From: Calliopsis andreniformis
Taxonomy: Eukaryota; Arthropoda; Insecta; Hymenoptera; Andrenidae
Length of the DNA stretch: 64,000 nt
Direction of reading: 5' to 3'
Assembly (NCBI RefSeq): GCF_051401765.1
Contig: NW_027480599.1
Location: 682,001-746,000 of the forward strand
The position numbers were made by a program, and so were the translations under genes. Numbering within the stretch: position 1 is the first letter of the stretch; each line of letters opens with the position of its first letter. The notes beneath the pieces are model-generated. The model searched no databases, was not told the DNA's origin, and saw nothing but the letters and a program-made list of their open reading frames with translations. Below, piece by piece: positions 39,321-52,329 of the stretch.

Positions 39321-40344
39321 CTCAATCCTCAACCCTCAATCCTCATTCCTCAAACCTCAATCGTCAACCCTCAGTCCTCATCCTCAATTCTCAATTCTCA
39401 ATCCTCAATACCAAATCCTCAATCTTCAATCCTCAATCCTCAGTCCTCAATCCTCAATCCTCAATCCTCATTCTTCAATCCTCAATACCCAGTCCTCAAT
39501 GTTCAATCCTCAATCCTCAATCCTCATTTCTCAATCGTCAATCCTCAGTCCTCTGCCCTCAAACATCAATACTCAACCCTCAGCCCTCATCCTCAATCCT
39601 CAGTCGTCAATCCTCAATCCTCAGCCCTCAGTCCTCAAACCTCAATGCTCAATCCTCAACCCCATTCCTCAATCCTCAATCCCCAATCATCAATCCTCAA
39701 TCTTCAATACTCATTCCTGAATCCTCAATCCTCAATCCTCAATCCTCAATACTCAATCTGCAATCCTCAATCCTCAATCCTCAATCCTCAATCCTCATTC
39801 TTCAATCCTCAATACCCAATTCTCAACATTCAATCCTCAATCATCAGGCCTCAATTCTCAATCCTCAATCCTCAACCCTCAATCTTCAATCCTCAATACT
39901 CAATCTTCAATCCCCAATCCTCGATTCTCAATCCTCAATCCTCAATGTTCAATCCTCAATACTCAATCCTCAATCCGCAATCCTCAATCCTCAGTCCTCA
40001 ATCCTCATTCTTCAATCCTCAATACCCAATCCTCAATCTTCAATCCTCGATCCTCAACTCTCAATCCTCAATCCTGAATCCTCAGACGTCACACATCAAT
40101 ACTCAACCCTCAGTCCTCGTCCTCAATCCACAACCCTCAATCCTCAATCATCAATCATCAATCATCAATATTCAATCTTCAGTCCTCAATCCTCAATCCT
40201 CAATCCTCAATCCTCAATCCTCAATATTCAATCCGCAATACCCAATCCTCAATCTTCAATCCTCAATCCTCAATCCTCAATCCTCAATACTCAACCCACA
40301 ATTCTCAATCCTCAAACATCAGTCCTGAATCCACAATCCTGAAT

Positions 40345-40507
40345 CCTCAATCTTCAGACCTCAGTCCTCAACAATCATTCGTCAGTTATAAATCCTCAAT
40401 AGAATGTCGTCAATTCACACCTTTCAATACTCAATACTCAGTCTGCAATCTTAAAATCTCTTTCCACAAACTTCAATTCTCATCACTCAACCCTCAACAT
40501 TCAGTCC
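40345..40507. repeat. B island 8
   Basis: GAATGTCGTCAATTCACACC begins at 40,402, with CTTAAAATCTC and CTTTCCACAAACTTC. It belongs with the 21.8 and 27.1 kb subtype but has a damaged leader, GTCAGTTATAAATCC. Confidence 0.75.
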
Positions 40508-40869
40508 CCCATCCTCAATCTTCAATCCTCAATCCTCAATCCTCAAATCTCAATCATCAATCCGCAGTCCTCAGATCTCAAACCTCAATCCTCAATAATC
40601 GATTACCAATCCTAGATCCTCAATCCTCAATCCTCAATCCTCAATCCCCAATCATCAATCCTCAATAATCAATCTCCAATCCTAGGTTCTCAATCCACAA
40701 TCCTCAATCCTAAATCCTCAATCCTCATTCTTCAATCCTCAATACCCAATCCTCAATCTTCAATCCTCAATCATCAGTCCTCAATTCTCAATCCTCAATC
40801 CTCAGTGCTCAGTCGTCAAACCTCAGTCCCCGACCCTCAGCCCTCATCCTCAATCCTCAGTCCTCAATC

Positions 40870-41290
40870 CTCAATCCTCAAACCTCAATCCTCTACCGTC
40901 AGTCCTCGTCCTCAATCCTCAAACCTCAATCCTCAATCCTCAATATTCAATCATCAATACTTTATCTTCAATCCTCAATGCTCTATCCTCAATCCTCAAT
41001 TCTCAATCCTCAATATTCAAGACACAAACCGCAGCCATCAATCCTCAATACTCAACCATCAATCCTCAATTCTCAATACTCAATAGAATGTTCTGAATAC
41101 TCATGGTTCAATGCTCATTCCACAATTTTGAATAATCAAATCTCAATCCTGAATCTTCAATCCTCAATACTAAATTTCAATCCTCAATCCTCAATTCTCA
41201 ATCCCCATTACTCAATCCTCAATCGTCAATTCTCAATCCCCAATCCTCAATCATCAATAATCAACCTCAATCCTCAATCCTCAATCCTCA
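40870..41290. repeat. Cassette copy 8
   Basis: CAAGACACAAACCGC is at 41,018, a one-base variant of the usual CACAACCCTC, and GAATGTTCTG at 41,086. It has several private changes: TTTATCTTC, ATGCTCATTCC, CACAATTTTGAATAATC and CCCCATTACTC. Confidence 0.8.
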
Positions 41291-41379
41291 ATCCTCAATC
41301 TTCAATCCTCAATACTCAATCTTCAATCCTCAATCCTCAATCCTCAATCCTCGATCCTCAATCCTCAAACCTCGATCCT

Positions 41380-41650
41380 CAATCCTCAATATTCAATCAT
41401 CAATACTCAATCTTCAATCCTCAATCCTCAATCCTCAATCCTCAATCCCCAATCCTCAATATTCAGCACACAACCCTCAGCCAACAATCCTCAATACTCA
41501 ACCATCAATCCTCAATTCTCAATACTCAATAGAATATCCTGAATTCGCATGGTTCGATACTCAATCCACAATATTCAATAATCAAATCTCAATCCTCAAT
41601 CTTCAACCCTCAATACTCAATTTCAATCCTCAATCCTCAATCTTCAATCA
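41380..41650. repeat. Cassette copy 9, diverged and partial
   Basis: CAGCACACAACCC is at 41,464 in place of CAAGACACAACCC, and GAATATCCTGAATTCGCATGG at 41,532. The latter mixes the hairpin-type CCTGAATTC with the cassette-type CATGG. It directly follows copy 8, about 446 bp apart by the first landmark. Confidence 0.72.
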
Positions 41651-42189
41651 TCAATCCTCAATTGTCAATCCTCAATCCTCAATCCTCAACCTTCAATCCT
41701 CAATACTCAACCTTCAATCCTCAATCCTCAATCCTCAATCCTCAATCCTCAATCCTCAATCCTCAATCCTCAATCCTCAATCCTCAATCCTCAATACTCA
41801 ATCTGCAATCCTCAATCCTCAATCCTCAATCCTCAATGCTCATTCTTCAATCCTCACTACCCAATCCTCAATCTTCAAACCTCAATCCTCAATCCTCAAT
41901 TCTCAATCCTCAATCCTCAATCCTCAGACCTCAAACGTCAATATTCAACCCTCAGTTCTCGTCCTCAATCCACAACACTCAATCCTCAATCCTCAATCTT
42001 CAATCATCAATATTCAATCCTCAATCTTCAATCCTCAATACTCAATCTTCAATCCCCAATCCTCAATTCTCAATCCTCAAACCTCAATGTTCAATCCTCA
42101 ATACTCAATCTCCAATCCTAGATCCTCAATCCCCAATCTTCAATCCTTAATACTCAATCTTCAATCCTCAATCCCCAGTCATCAATCTT

Positions 42190-42590
42190 CAATCCTCAAT
42201 GCTCAATCCTCAATCCTCAATCCTCAGTCCTCAATTCACAATCCTCAACCCTCAAACCTCATTCTTCAACCGTCAGTCCTCGTCCTCAATCCTCAAACCT
42301 CAATCCTCAATCCTCAATATTCAATCATCAATACTCAATATCCAATCCTCAATGCTCTATCCTCAACCCTCAATCCTCAATCCTCAATATTCAAGACACA
42401 ACCCTCAGCCATCAATCCTCAATACTCAACCATCAATCCTCAATTCTCAATACTCAATACAATATTCTGAATACTCATGTTTCAATACTCAAACCACAAT
42501 ATTCAATAATCAAGTCTCAATCCTCAATCATCAATCCTCAATACTCAATTTCAATCCTCAATCCTCAATTCTCAATCCCCAATCCTCGAT
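42190..42590. repeat. Cassette copy 10
   Basis: CAAGACACAACCC is at 42,392 and CAATATTCTGAATACTCATG at 42,460, where CAATATT replaces GAATATT. It continues ATGTTTCAATACTCAAACC, and the offset to 58,061 is 15,601 bp. Confidence 0.83.
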
Positions 42591-42714
42591 CCTCAATCAT
42601 CGATCCTCAATCCTCAATCCTCAGGCATCAATACTCAATCTTCAATGCTCAATCCTCAATCCTCAATCTTCAGTCCTCATTCCCCAACCCTCAATCCTCA
42701 TCCCTCAAACCCCA

Positions 42715-42970
42715 ATCCTCATTTCTCAACCCTCAATCCTCAACCCTTAGTCCTCATCCTCAATTCTCAATTCTCAATCCTCAATCCTCAATTCTCAATC
42801 TTCATCCTCAATAATCAATCGCCAATCCTAGATACTCAATCCTCAATCCTCAATCCCCAATCTTCAATCCTCAATATTCAATCTCCAATCCTAGATCCTC
42901 AATCCTCAATCCTCAATCCTCAATCCTCAATCCTCATTCTTCAAACCTCAATACCCAATCCTCAATCTTC
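42715..42970. repeat. CTAGATCC module copy 2, short form
   Basis: The head CTCATTTCTCAACCC and AACCCTTAGTCC is present, then only two CTAG units (near 42,827 and 42,890). It ends at TCAAACCTCAATACCC. The second pair of CTAG units found in the other copies is absent. Confidence 0.75.
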
Positions 42971-43141
42971 AATCCTCAATGCTCAATTCTCAATCCTCAA
43001 GCCTCAGTCCTCAATCCTCAATCCTCAATCCTCAAACCTCAATCCTCAACCTTCAATCATCAATCCTCTATCTTCAACACTCAATCCCCAATCCTCAATC
43101 CTCAATACTAACCATCAATCCTCAATTCTCGATACTCAATA

Positions 43142-43165
43142 GAATATCCTGAATTCTCAGGGTTC
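43142..43165. repeat. Hairpin island 5
   Basis: The right arm reads CTCAGGGTTC, so the inner CCTGA/TCAGG pairs and the outer pairs are lost. A close relative of the island at 62,234, including the preceding ATACTAACCATC string. Confidence 0.72.
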
Positions 43166-44229
43166 AATACTGAAACCTCAATCCTCAACCCTCAGCCCTC
43201 ATCCTGCATTCTCAATCGCCAATCCTCAATCCTGCATGTTCAATCCTCAACATTCAATCTTCAATCCTCAATCCTCAAACCTCAATCCTCAATCCTCAAT
43301 CCTCAGTGATCAATAATCAATCTCCAATCCTAGATCCTCAATCCTCAATCCTCAATCCCCAATCTTCAATCCTCAACAATCAATCTCCAATCCTAGATCC
43401 TCAATCCTCAATACTCAATCCTCAACCCTCAATCCTCATCCTTCAAACCTCAATACCCAATCATTAATCTTCAATCCTCAATGCTCAATCCTCAATCCTC
43501 AAGCCTCAGTCCTCAATCCTCAATCCTCAATCCTCTAACCTCAATCCTCAACCCTCAGCCCTCATTCTCAATCCTCAATCCTCAGTCCTCAATATTCAAT
43601 CCCCAATACTCAATCTTCAATCCCCAATTCTCAATCCTCAATCCTCAATCCTCAATCCTCAATCCTCAGTCATAAATCCTAAATCTTCAATACTCAATCG
43701 TCAGTCCTCAGTCCTCAATCCTCAATCCTCAATCCTCGGTCCTCAAACCTCAATCCTCAACCCTCAGTCCACATCCTCAATTCTCAATTCTCAATCCTCA
43801 ATCCTCAATCCTCAACCTTCTATCTCCAAAAATCAATCTCCAATCTTAGATCCTCAATCCCCAATCCTCAGTCCTTAATCCTCAATCTTCAATCCTCAAT
43901 CGCCAGTCCTCAATCTTCAATCCTCTATGCTCAATCGTCAATCCTCAAGCCTCAGTCCTCAATCCTCAATCCTCAATCCTCAAACCTCAATCCTCAACCG
44001 TCAGTCCTCGTCCTCAATCCTCAACCCTCAATCCTCAATCCTCAATCCTCAATACTCAGCCCTCAGTCCTCAAGCCTCAATGCTCAATCCTCAATCCCCA
44101 ATCCTCAATCCTCAATCCTCAATCATCAATCCTCAAACTTCAATACTCAATCCTCATTCCTCAATCCTCAGTCCTCTATATTCAACACTCAACCCTCAGC
44201 CATCAATCCTCAATTGTCAATACTCAACA

Positions 44230-44420
44230 GAACATCCTGAATTCTGATGGTTCAATACTCAATCCAGAATATTCAATAATCAAACCTCAAACCTCAAGCA
44301 TGAATTCTCAACACTCAATCCTCAACTCTCAGCCCTCTCTCTTCAATACTACATCCTCAACCCTCAATCCTCAAGCGTCAATCCTCAATACTCAATCCTC
44401 AATCCTCAATCATCAATCCT
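44230..44420. repeat. GAACATCC island 1
   Basis: GAACATCCTGAATTCTGATGG at 44,230 leads to AGAATATTCAATAATC, a doubled CTCAAAC string, CAAGCATGAATTCTC, CTCTCTCTTC and TACTACATCC. It matches 53,194 (offset 8,964) and 60,505. Those two have CATCAATTCTC where this one has CATGAATTCTC. Confidence 0.78.
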
Positions 44421-44440
44421 CAATCTTCAATACTCAATCC

Positions 44441-45350
44441 TCAATCCTCAATTCTCAATCCTCAATACTCAACCATCAATCCTAAATTCTCAATGCTCAA
44501 TAGAATATCCTGAATTCTCAGGATTCTATACTCATACCTCAATCCTCAAACCTCAGCCCTCATTCTCAATCCTCAATCCTCAATCCTCAATATTCAATCC
44601 CCAATACTCAACCTTCAATCCTCAATCCTCAATCCTCAATCCTCAATCCTTAATCCTCAGTCATAAATCCTCAATCTTCAACACTCAATCGTCAATCCTC
44701 AGTCCTCAATCCTCAATCCTCAATCCTCGTACCTCAAACCTCAATCCTCATCCCTCAGTCCACATCCTCAATTCTCAATTCTCAATACTCAATCCTCAAT
44801 CCTCAATTTTCAATCCCCAAAAATCAATCTCGAATCCTAGATCCTCAATCCCCAATCCTCAGTCCTTAATCCTCAATCTTCAATCCTCAATCGCCAGTCC
44901 TCAATCTTCAATCCTCTATGCTCAATCGTCAATCCTCAAGTCTCAGTACTCAATCCTCAATCCTCAATCCTAAAACCTCAATCCTCAACCGTCAGTCCTC
45001 GTCCTCAATCCTCAACCCTCAATCATCAATCCGCAACCTTCAATCATCAATACTCAACCTTCAATCCTCAATACTCAATCCTCAATCGTCAATCCTCAAT
45101 CCCCAATCCTCAATCTTCAATGCTCAATTCTCAATCCTCAATCCTCAATCCTCAATCCTCAATCTTCAATAATCAATACTCAATCTTCAATCCTCAATCC
45201 TCAATCCTCAATCCTCAATCCTCAATCCTCAATCCTGAATCCTCAATCTTCAATCCACAATACTCAATCTGCAATCCTCAATCCTCAATCCTCAGTGATC
45301 AATACTCAATCTTCAATACTCAATCCTCAATCCTCAATCCTCAATCCTCA
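44441..45350. repeat. 1,018-bp tandem duplication, copy 1, with hairpin island 6
   Basis: The offset to copy 2 is 1,018 bp at TAGAATATCC (44,501 against 45,519) and at GTGATCAATACTC (45,295 against 46,313). The hairpin at 44,503-44,526 has the intact 7-bp stem and is followed by CTATACTCATACC. Confidence 0.85.
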
Positions 45351-45458
45351 ATCCTCAATCCTCAATCCCCAATCCTCATTCCTCAAACCTCAATCCTCAA
45401 CCCTCAGTCCTCATCCTCAATTCTCAATTCTCAATCCTCAATCCTCATTCCTCAATCC

Positions 45459-46368
45459 TCAATCCTCAATTCTCAATCCTCAATACTCAACCATCAATCC
45501 TAAATTCTCAATGCTCAATAGAATATCCTGAATTCTCAGGATTCTATACTCATACCTCAATCCTCAAACCTCAGCCCTCATTCTCAATCCTCAATCCTCA
45601 ATCCTCAATATTCAATCCCCAATACTCAACCTTCAATCCTCAATCCTCAATCCTCAATCCTCAATCCTCAATCCTCAGTCATAAATCCTCAATCTTCAAC
45701 ACTCATTCGTCAATCCTCAGTCCTCAATCCTCAATCCTCAATACTCGTACCTCAAACCTCAATCCTCATCCCTCAGTCCACATCCTCAATTCTCAATTCT
45801 CAATCCTCAATCCTCAATCCTCAATTTTCAATCCCCAAAAATCAATCTCGAATCCTAGATCCTCAATCCCCAATCCTCAGTCCTTAATCCTCAATCTTCA
45901 ATCCTCAATCGCCAGTCCTCAATCTTCAATCCTCTATGCTCAATCGTCAATCCTCAAGTCTCAGTCCTCAATCCTCAATCCTCAATCCTCAAACCTCAAT
46001 CCTCAACCGTCAGCCCTCGTCCTCAATCCTCAACCCTCAATCATCAATCCTCAACCTTCAATCATCAATACTCAACCTTCAATCCTCAATACTCAATCCT
46101 CAATCGTCAATCCTCAATCCCCAATCCTCAATCTTCAATGCTCAATCCTCAATCCTCAATCCTCAATCCTCAATCCTCAATCTTCAATAATCAATACTCA
46201 ATCTTCAATCCTCAATCCTCAATCCTCAATCCTCAATCCTCAATCCTCAATCCTGAATCCTCAATCTTCAATCCACAATACTCAACCTGCAATCCTCAAT
46301 CCTCAATCCTCAGTGATCAATACTCAATCTTCAATACTCAATCCTCAATCCTCAATCCTCAATCCTCA
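45459..46368. repeat. 1,018-bp tandem duplication, copy 2, with hairpin island 7
   Basis: The hairpin at 45,521-45,544 is intact. A third copy lies at 60,717-61,620, offset exactly 15,258 bp at 45,519, 45,936, 46,138 and 46,313. Differences from copy 1 include CACTCATTCGTC for CACTCAATCGTC and CAGCCCTCG for CAGTCCTCG; both are shared with the 61 kb copy, so copy 2 is the closer relative. Confidence 0.85.
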
Positions 46369-46369
46369 A

Positions 46370-47290
46370 TTCTCAGTGATCAATAATCAATCTCCAATCC
46401 TAGATCCTCAATCCTCAATCCTCAATCCCCAATCTTCAATCCTCAACAATCAATCTCCAATCCTAGATCCTCAATCCTCAATCCTCAATCCTCAACCCTC
46501 AATCCTCATTCTTCAAACCTCAATACCCAATCATCAATCTTCAATCCTCAATGCTCAATCCTCAATCCTCAAGCCTCAGTCCTCAATCCTCAATCCACAA
46601 TCCTCTAACCTCAATCCTCAACCCTCAGCCCTCATTCTCAATCCTCAATCCTCAGTCCTCAATATTCAATCCCCAATACTCAATCTTCAATCCTCAATTC
46701 TCAATCCTCAATCCTTAATCCTCAATCCTCAATCCCCAATCCTCAGTCATAAATCCTCAATCTTCAATACTCAATCGTCAATCCTCAGTCCTCAATCCTC
46801 AATCCTCAATCCTCGGTCCTCAAACCTCAATCCTCAACCCTCAGTCCACATCCTCAATTCTCAATTCTCAATCCTCGATCCTCAATCCTCAACCTTCAAT
46901 CTCCAAAAATCAATCTCCAATCTTAGATCCTCAATCCCCAATCCTCAGTCCTTAATCCTCAATCTTCAATCCTCAATCGCCAGTCCTCAATCTTCAATCC
47001 TCTATGCTCAATCGTCAATCCTCAAGCCTCAGTCCTCAATCCTCAATCCTCAATCCTCAAACCTCAATCCTCAACCGTCAGTCCTCGTCCTCAATCCTCA
47101 ACCCTCAATCCTCAATCCTCAATCTTCAATCATCAATACTCAATCTTCAATCCTCAATAATCAATCCTCAATCGTCAATCCTCAATCCCCAATCCTCAAT
47201 CTTCAATGCTCAATCCTCAATCATCAATCATCAATCTTCAACACTCAATCCTCAATCCTCAATCCTCAATCCTCAATACTCAATCCTCAA
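46370..47290. repeat. Block repeated at 62,395-63,300
   Basis: GTGATCAATAATCAATCTCC is at 46,376 against 62,398 (offset 16,022), and TATGCTCAATCGTC near 47,004 against 63,019 (offset 16,015). The block contains CTAG units at about 46,390-46,470. Its last about 280 bp recur at 53,882-54,160 (offset 6,878). Confidence 0.8.
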
Positions 47291-47724
47291 TGTTCAATCC
47301 GAAATACCCAATCCTCAATCTTCAATCCTCAATCCTCAATCCTCAATCCTCAACCCTCAATACTCAATCCTCAATTCTCAGTCCTGAAACCTCAATCCTG
47401 AATCCCCAATCCTCAATCTTCAATCCTCAATCATCAGTCCTCAATTCTCAATCCTCAATCATCAGTCCTCATCCTCAATTCTCAATTCTCAATCCTCTAT
47501 CGTCAATCCTCAATCCTCAATCTTCAATAATCAATACTCAATCTTCAATCCTCAATCCTCAATCCTCAATCCACAATCCTCAATCCTCAATCCTGAATCC
47601 TCAATCTTCAATCCACAATACTCAATCTGCAATCCTCAATCCTCAATCCGCAGTGATCAATACTCAATCTTCAATACTCAATCCTCAATCCTCAATCCTC
47701 AATCCTCAATCCTCAATCCTCAAT

Positions 47725-48140
47725 CCCCAATCCTCATTTCTCAACCCTCAATCCTCAACCCTTAGTCTTCATCCTCAATTCTCAATTCTCAATCCTCAAT
47801 CCTCAATTCTCAATCTTCATCCTCAATAATCAATCTCCAATCCTAGATACTCAATCCTCAATCCTCAATCCCCAATCTTCAATCCTCAATATTCAATCTC
47901 CAATCCTAGATCCTCAATCCTCAATCCTCAATCCTCAATCCTCAATCCTCATTCTTCAAACCTCAATACCCAATTCTCAATCTTCATCCTCAATAATCAA
48001 TCTCCAATCCTAGATCCTCAATCCTCAATCCTCAATCCCAAATCTTCAATCCTCAATAATCAATCTCCAATCCTAGATCCTCAATCCTCAATCCTCAATC
48101 CTCAATTCCCAATCCTCATTCTTCAAACCTCAATACCCAA
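47725..48140. repeat. CTAGATCC module copy 3
   Basis: TCCTCAATAATCAATCTCC is at 47,820, 11,259 bp from copy 1, with four CTAG units (about 47,840, 47,907, 48,008 and 48,068). An extra TTCCCAATCCTC occurs near 48,104. Confidence 0.8.
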
Positions 48141-48515
48141 TCCTCAATCTTCAATCCTCAATGCTCAATCCTCAATCCTCAATCCTCATTCTTCAATCCT
48201 CAATACCCAATCCTCAATCTTCAATCCTCAATCCTCAATCCTCAATTCTCAATCCTCTATGTTCAATCCTCAATACTAAATCTTCAATCCTCGATCCTCA
48301 ATCCTCAATCCTCAATCCTCATTCTACAATCCTCAATACTCAATCTTGAATCATCAATCCTCAATCCTCATTCGCCAATCCTCATTTGTCAACCCTCAAT
48401 CCTCAACCCTTAGTCCCCATCCTCAATTCTCAATTTTCAATCCTGAATCCTCAATCCTCAATCCTCAATCCTCAATCATCAATCCTCAATCTTCAATACT
48501 CGATCCTCAACCCCA

Positions 48516-48850
48516 ATGCTCAATACTCAACCATCAACTCTCAATTCTCAATACTCAATAGAATATCCTGAATTCTCAGGATTCAATACTCAAACCTCAA
48601 ACCTCAACCCTCAGCCCTCATCCTCCATCTTCAATCCTCTATCCTCAATCCTCAATCTTCAATCCTCAATAATCAATCTTCAATCCTCAATCCTCAATCC
48701 TCAATCCTCATTCTTCAATCCTCAATACCCAATCCTCAATCTTCAATCCCCAATCCTCAATCCTCAATTCTCAATCCTCAATCCTCAATCCCCAGACCTC
48801 AAACATCAATACTCAACCCTCAGTCCTCGTCCTCAATCCATAACCCTCAA
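48516..48850. repeat. Hairpin-associated module, copy 3, with hairpin island 8
   Basis: The hairpin at 48,561-48,584 has an intact 7-bp stem. CTCAATAATCAATC near 48,667 differs from CTCAATACTCAATC in copies 1 and 2. Confidence 0.76.
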
Positions 48851-48949
48851 TCCTCAATCCTCAATTTCCAATCATCAATACTCAATCTTCAGTCCTCAAT
48901 CCTCAATCCTCAATCCTCAATCCTCAACCCTCAATTCTCAACCCTCAAT

Positions 48950-49200
48950 CCTTAATCCTCAAACCTCAAACATCAATATTCAACCCTCAGTCCTCGTCCT
49001 CAATCCACAAACCTCAATCCTCAGTCCTCAACATTGAAACGTCAATATTCAATCTTCAATCGTCAATCCTCAATCCTCAATCCTCAATTCTCAATCCTCA
49101 ATCTTCAATTCTCAATCCTCAATCCTCAATACTCAATCCTCAATCTTCAATCCTCAATTCTCAACACTCAATAGAATATTCTGAATACTCCCGTTTCAAT
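48950..49200. repeat. GAAACGTC module with GAATATTCTG island
   Basis: ATTGAAACGTCAATATTC at 49,033 recurs at 63,628 (offset 14,595). The island at 49,174 reads GAATATTCTGAATACTCCCG, like 30,669. In the 63 kb copy the expected site (about 63,764) has plain CTCAATACTCAATCC. Confidence 0.68.
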
Positions 49201-49439
49201 ACTCAGTCCACAATATTCAATAATCAAATCTCAACCCTCAATCTTCAATCCTCAATACTCAATTTCAATCCTCAATCCTCAATCCTCAATCCCCAATACT
49301 CAATCCTCAATCGTCAATCCTCAATCCCCAATCCTCAATCTTCAATCCTCAACCTCTATCCTCAATCCTCAATCCTCAATCCTCAATCTTCAATCCTCAA
49401 TACTCAATCCTCAATCCTCAATCCTCAATCCTCAATCCT

Positions 49440-50820
49440 CAATCCTCAATCCTCAATACTCAATCTGCAATCCTCAATCCTCAATCCTCAATCCTCAATC
49501 CTCATTCTTCAATCCTCAATACCCAATTCTCAATCTTCAATCCTCAACCATCAGGCCTCAATTCTCAATCCTCAATCCTCAGTCCTCATTCCTTAAACCT
49601 CAATCCTCAAACCTCAGTCCTCATCCTCAATTATCAACTCTCAATCCTCAATCCTCAATCCTCAATCTTCAATCCTCAATAATCAATCTCCAATCCTAGA
49701 TCGTCAATCCCCAATCTTCAATCCTTAATACTCAATCTTCAATCCTCAATCCCCAGTCATCAATCTTCAATCCTCAATGCTCAATCCTCAATCCTCAATG
49801 CTCAGTCCTCAATCCACAATCCTCAATCCTCAAACCTCAATCCACAACCGTCAGTCCTCGTGCTCAATCCTCAAACCTCAATCCTCAATCCTCAATATTC
49901 AATCATCAATACTCAATCTTCAATCCTCAATCCTCAATCCTCAATATTCAAGACACAACCCTCAGCCATCAATCCTCAATACTCAACCATCAATCCTCAA
50001 TTCTCAATACTCAATAGAATATTCTGAATACTCATGGTTCAATACTCAATCCACAATATTCAATAATCAAGTCTCAATCCTGAATCTTCAATCGTCAATA
50101 CTCCATTTCAATCCTCAATCCTCAATTCTCAATCCCCAATACTCAATCCTCAATCGTCAATCCTCAATCCCCAATCCTCAATCTTCAATCCTCAACCTCA
50201 AACCTCAATCCTCAATCCTCAATCCTCAATCCTCAATCTTCAATCCTCAATACCCAATCCTCAATCTTCAACCCTCAATCCTCAACTCTCAATCCTCAAT
50301 ACTCTATCCTCAGACCTCAAACATCAATACTCAACCCTCAGCCCTCGTCCTCAATCCACAACCCTCAATCCTCAATCCTCAATAATCAATCATCAATATT
50401 CAATCTTCAGTCCTCAATCCTCAATCCTCAATCCTCAATCCTCAATCCTCAATGTTCAATCCGAAATACCCAATCCTCAATCTTCAATCCTCAATCCTCA
50501 ATCCTCAATCATCAACCCTCAATACTCAATCCTCAATTCTCAGTCCTGAAACCTCAATCTTCAGCACTCAGTCCTCAACAATCAGTTGTCAATCCTCAAT
50601 CCTCAATGGAATATCATCAATTTACAGATTTCAATGCTCAATACTCAATCTGCAGTCTTCAAGTCTCTATTCTCAAACATCAATTCTCATCACTCAACCC
50701 TCAACACTCAATCCTCAATCCTCAATCCTCAATCCTCAATCCTCAACCCTCAATCCTCATTCCTCAAACCTCAATCCTCAACCCTCAGTCCTCATCCTCA
50801 ATTCTCAATTCTCAATCCTC
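49440..50820. repeat. 1.38-kb segmental duplication, copy 1, with cassette 11
   Basis: The block matches 54,271-55,651 at a constant 4,831-bp offset, checked at 49,461, 49,777, 50,017, 50,452, 50,586 and 50,606. No net indel occurs over about 1.38 kb. It contains a cassette at about 49,770-50,210 (CAAGACACAACCC 49,949, GAATATTCTG 50,017) and B island 9 (50,560-50,710). The cassette lacks the TGCTCTATCC unit found in most copies. Confidence 0.88.
50560..50710. repeat. B island 9
   Basis: GGAATATCATCAATTTACAG begins at 50,606, then ATCTGCAGTCTTCAAGTC. It is nearly identical by eye to B island 10 at 55,437 and differs from 37,725 mainly at TGCAGTC against TGCAATC. Confidence 0.82.
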
Positions 50821-50894
50821 ATTCCTCAATCCTCAATCCTCAATTCTCAATCCTCAATACTCAACCATCAATCCTAAATTCTCAATGCTCAATA

Positions 50895-50918
50895 GAATAT
50901 CCTGAATTCTCAGGATTC
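50895..50918. repeat. Hairpin island 9
   Basis: Intact ATCCTGA/TCAGGAT stem with ATTC loop, followed by CTATACTCATACC as in islands 6, 7, 10 and 11. Confidence 0.8.
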
Positions 50919-51279
50919 TATACTCATACCTCAATCCTCAAACCTCAGCCCTCATTCTCAATCCTCAATCCTCAATCCTCAATATTCAATCCCCAATACT
51001 CAACCTTCAATCCTCAATCCTCAATCCTCAATCCTCAATCCTCAATCCTCAGTCATAAATCCTCAATCCTCAATCTTCAATAATCAATACTCAATCTTCA
51101 ATCCTCAATCCTCAATCCTCAATCCTCAATCCTCAATCCTCAATCCTGAATCCTCAATCCTCAATCCACAATACTCAATCTGCAATCCTCAATCCTCAAT
51201 CCTCAGTGATCATACTCAATCTTCAATACTCAATCCTCAATCCTCAATCCTCAATCCTCAATCCTCAATCCTCAATCCC

Positions 51280-51670
51280 CAATCCTCATTTCTCAACCCT
51301 CAATCCTCAACCCTTAGTCCTCATCCTCAACTCTCAATTCTCAATCCTCAATCCTCAATTCTCAATCTTCATCCTCAATAATCAATCTCCAATCCTAGAT
51401 ACTCAATCCTCAATCCTCAATCCCCAATCTTCAATCTCATATTCAATCTCCAATCCTAGATCCTGAATCCTCAATCCTCAATCCTCAATCCTCAATCCTC
51501 ATTCTTCAAACCTCAATACCCAATTCTCAATCTTCATCCTCAATAATCAATCTCCAATCCTAGATCCTCAATCCTCAATCCTCAATCCCAAATCTTCAAT
51601 CCTCAATAATCAATCTCCAATCCTAGATCCTCAATCCTCAATCCTCAATCCTCAATCCTCAATACTCAAT
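51280..51670. repeat. CTAGATCC module copy 4
   Basis: TCCTCAATAATCAATCTCC is at 51,372, 3,552 bp from copy 3, with four CTAG units. A small deletion gives CTTCAATCTCATATTC near 51,430 where other copies have CTTCAATCCTCAATATTC. Confidence 0.8.
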
Positions 51671-52189
51671 CCTCGATCCTCAATACTCAATCTTCAATAC
51701 TCAATCCTCAATCCTCAATCCTCAATCCTCATTCTTCAATCCTCAATACCAAATACTCAATCTTCAATCCTCAATCCTCAGTCCTCAATCCTCAATCCTC
51801 AATCCTCATTCTTCAATCCTCAATACCCAGTCCTCAATCTTCAATCCTCAATCCTCAATCCTCATTTCTCAATCGTCAATCCTCAGTCCTCTGCCCTCAA
51901 ACATCAATACTCAACCCTCAGCCCTCATCCTCAATCCTCAATCGTCAATCCTCAACCCTCAGCCCTCAGTCCTCAAACCTCAATGCTCAATCCTCAACCC
52001 CACTCCTCAATCCTCAATCCTCAATCATCAATCCTCAATCTTCAATACTCATTCCTGAATCCTCAATCCCCAATCCTCAATCCTCAATCATCAATCCTCA
52101 ACCTTCAATACTCAATCCTCAATCCTCAATCCTCAATCCTCAATCTTCAGCCCTTAGTCCTCTTAAATCAATTGTCAATACTCAGCCCT

Positions 52190-52297
52190 CAAAAGAATAT
52201 CCTCAATTCACAGTTTTCAATACTCAATCCCCATCCTTCACTCTTCAAATCTCAATCCACAAATATCAATTCTCATCACTAAACCATCAACACTCAG
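52190..52297. repeat. Hybrid island with AAAAGAATATCCTC head
   Basis: GAATATCCTCAATTCACAG begins at 52,194, then CCATCCTTCACTCTTC and AAATATCAATTCTCATCAC. CCTCAATT in place of CCTGAATT shows how a hairpin-type head and a B-type head differ by few bases. Confidence 0.7.
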
Positions 52298-52329
52298 TCC
52301 TCAATCTTCAATCCTCAATCCTCAATCCT

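Noticed and set aside
38598..40328. Longest forward open frame (576 codons), and other long frames at 27,772-29,394, 37,200-38,423 and 15,973-17,172
   Set aside because: They translate only the SSILNPQ rotation and its point variants, overlap other frames with the same peptide, start at chance ATG or GTG in variant heptamers and end at chance TAA, TGA or TAG variants. There is no unique domain, signal peptide, splice structure or frame-specific conservation.
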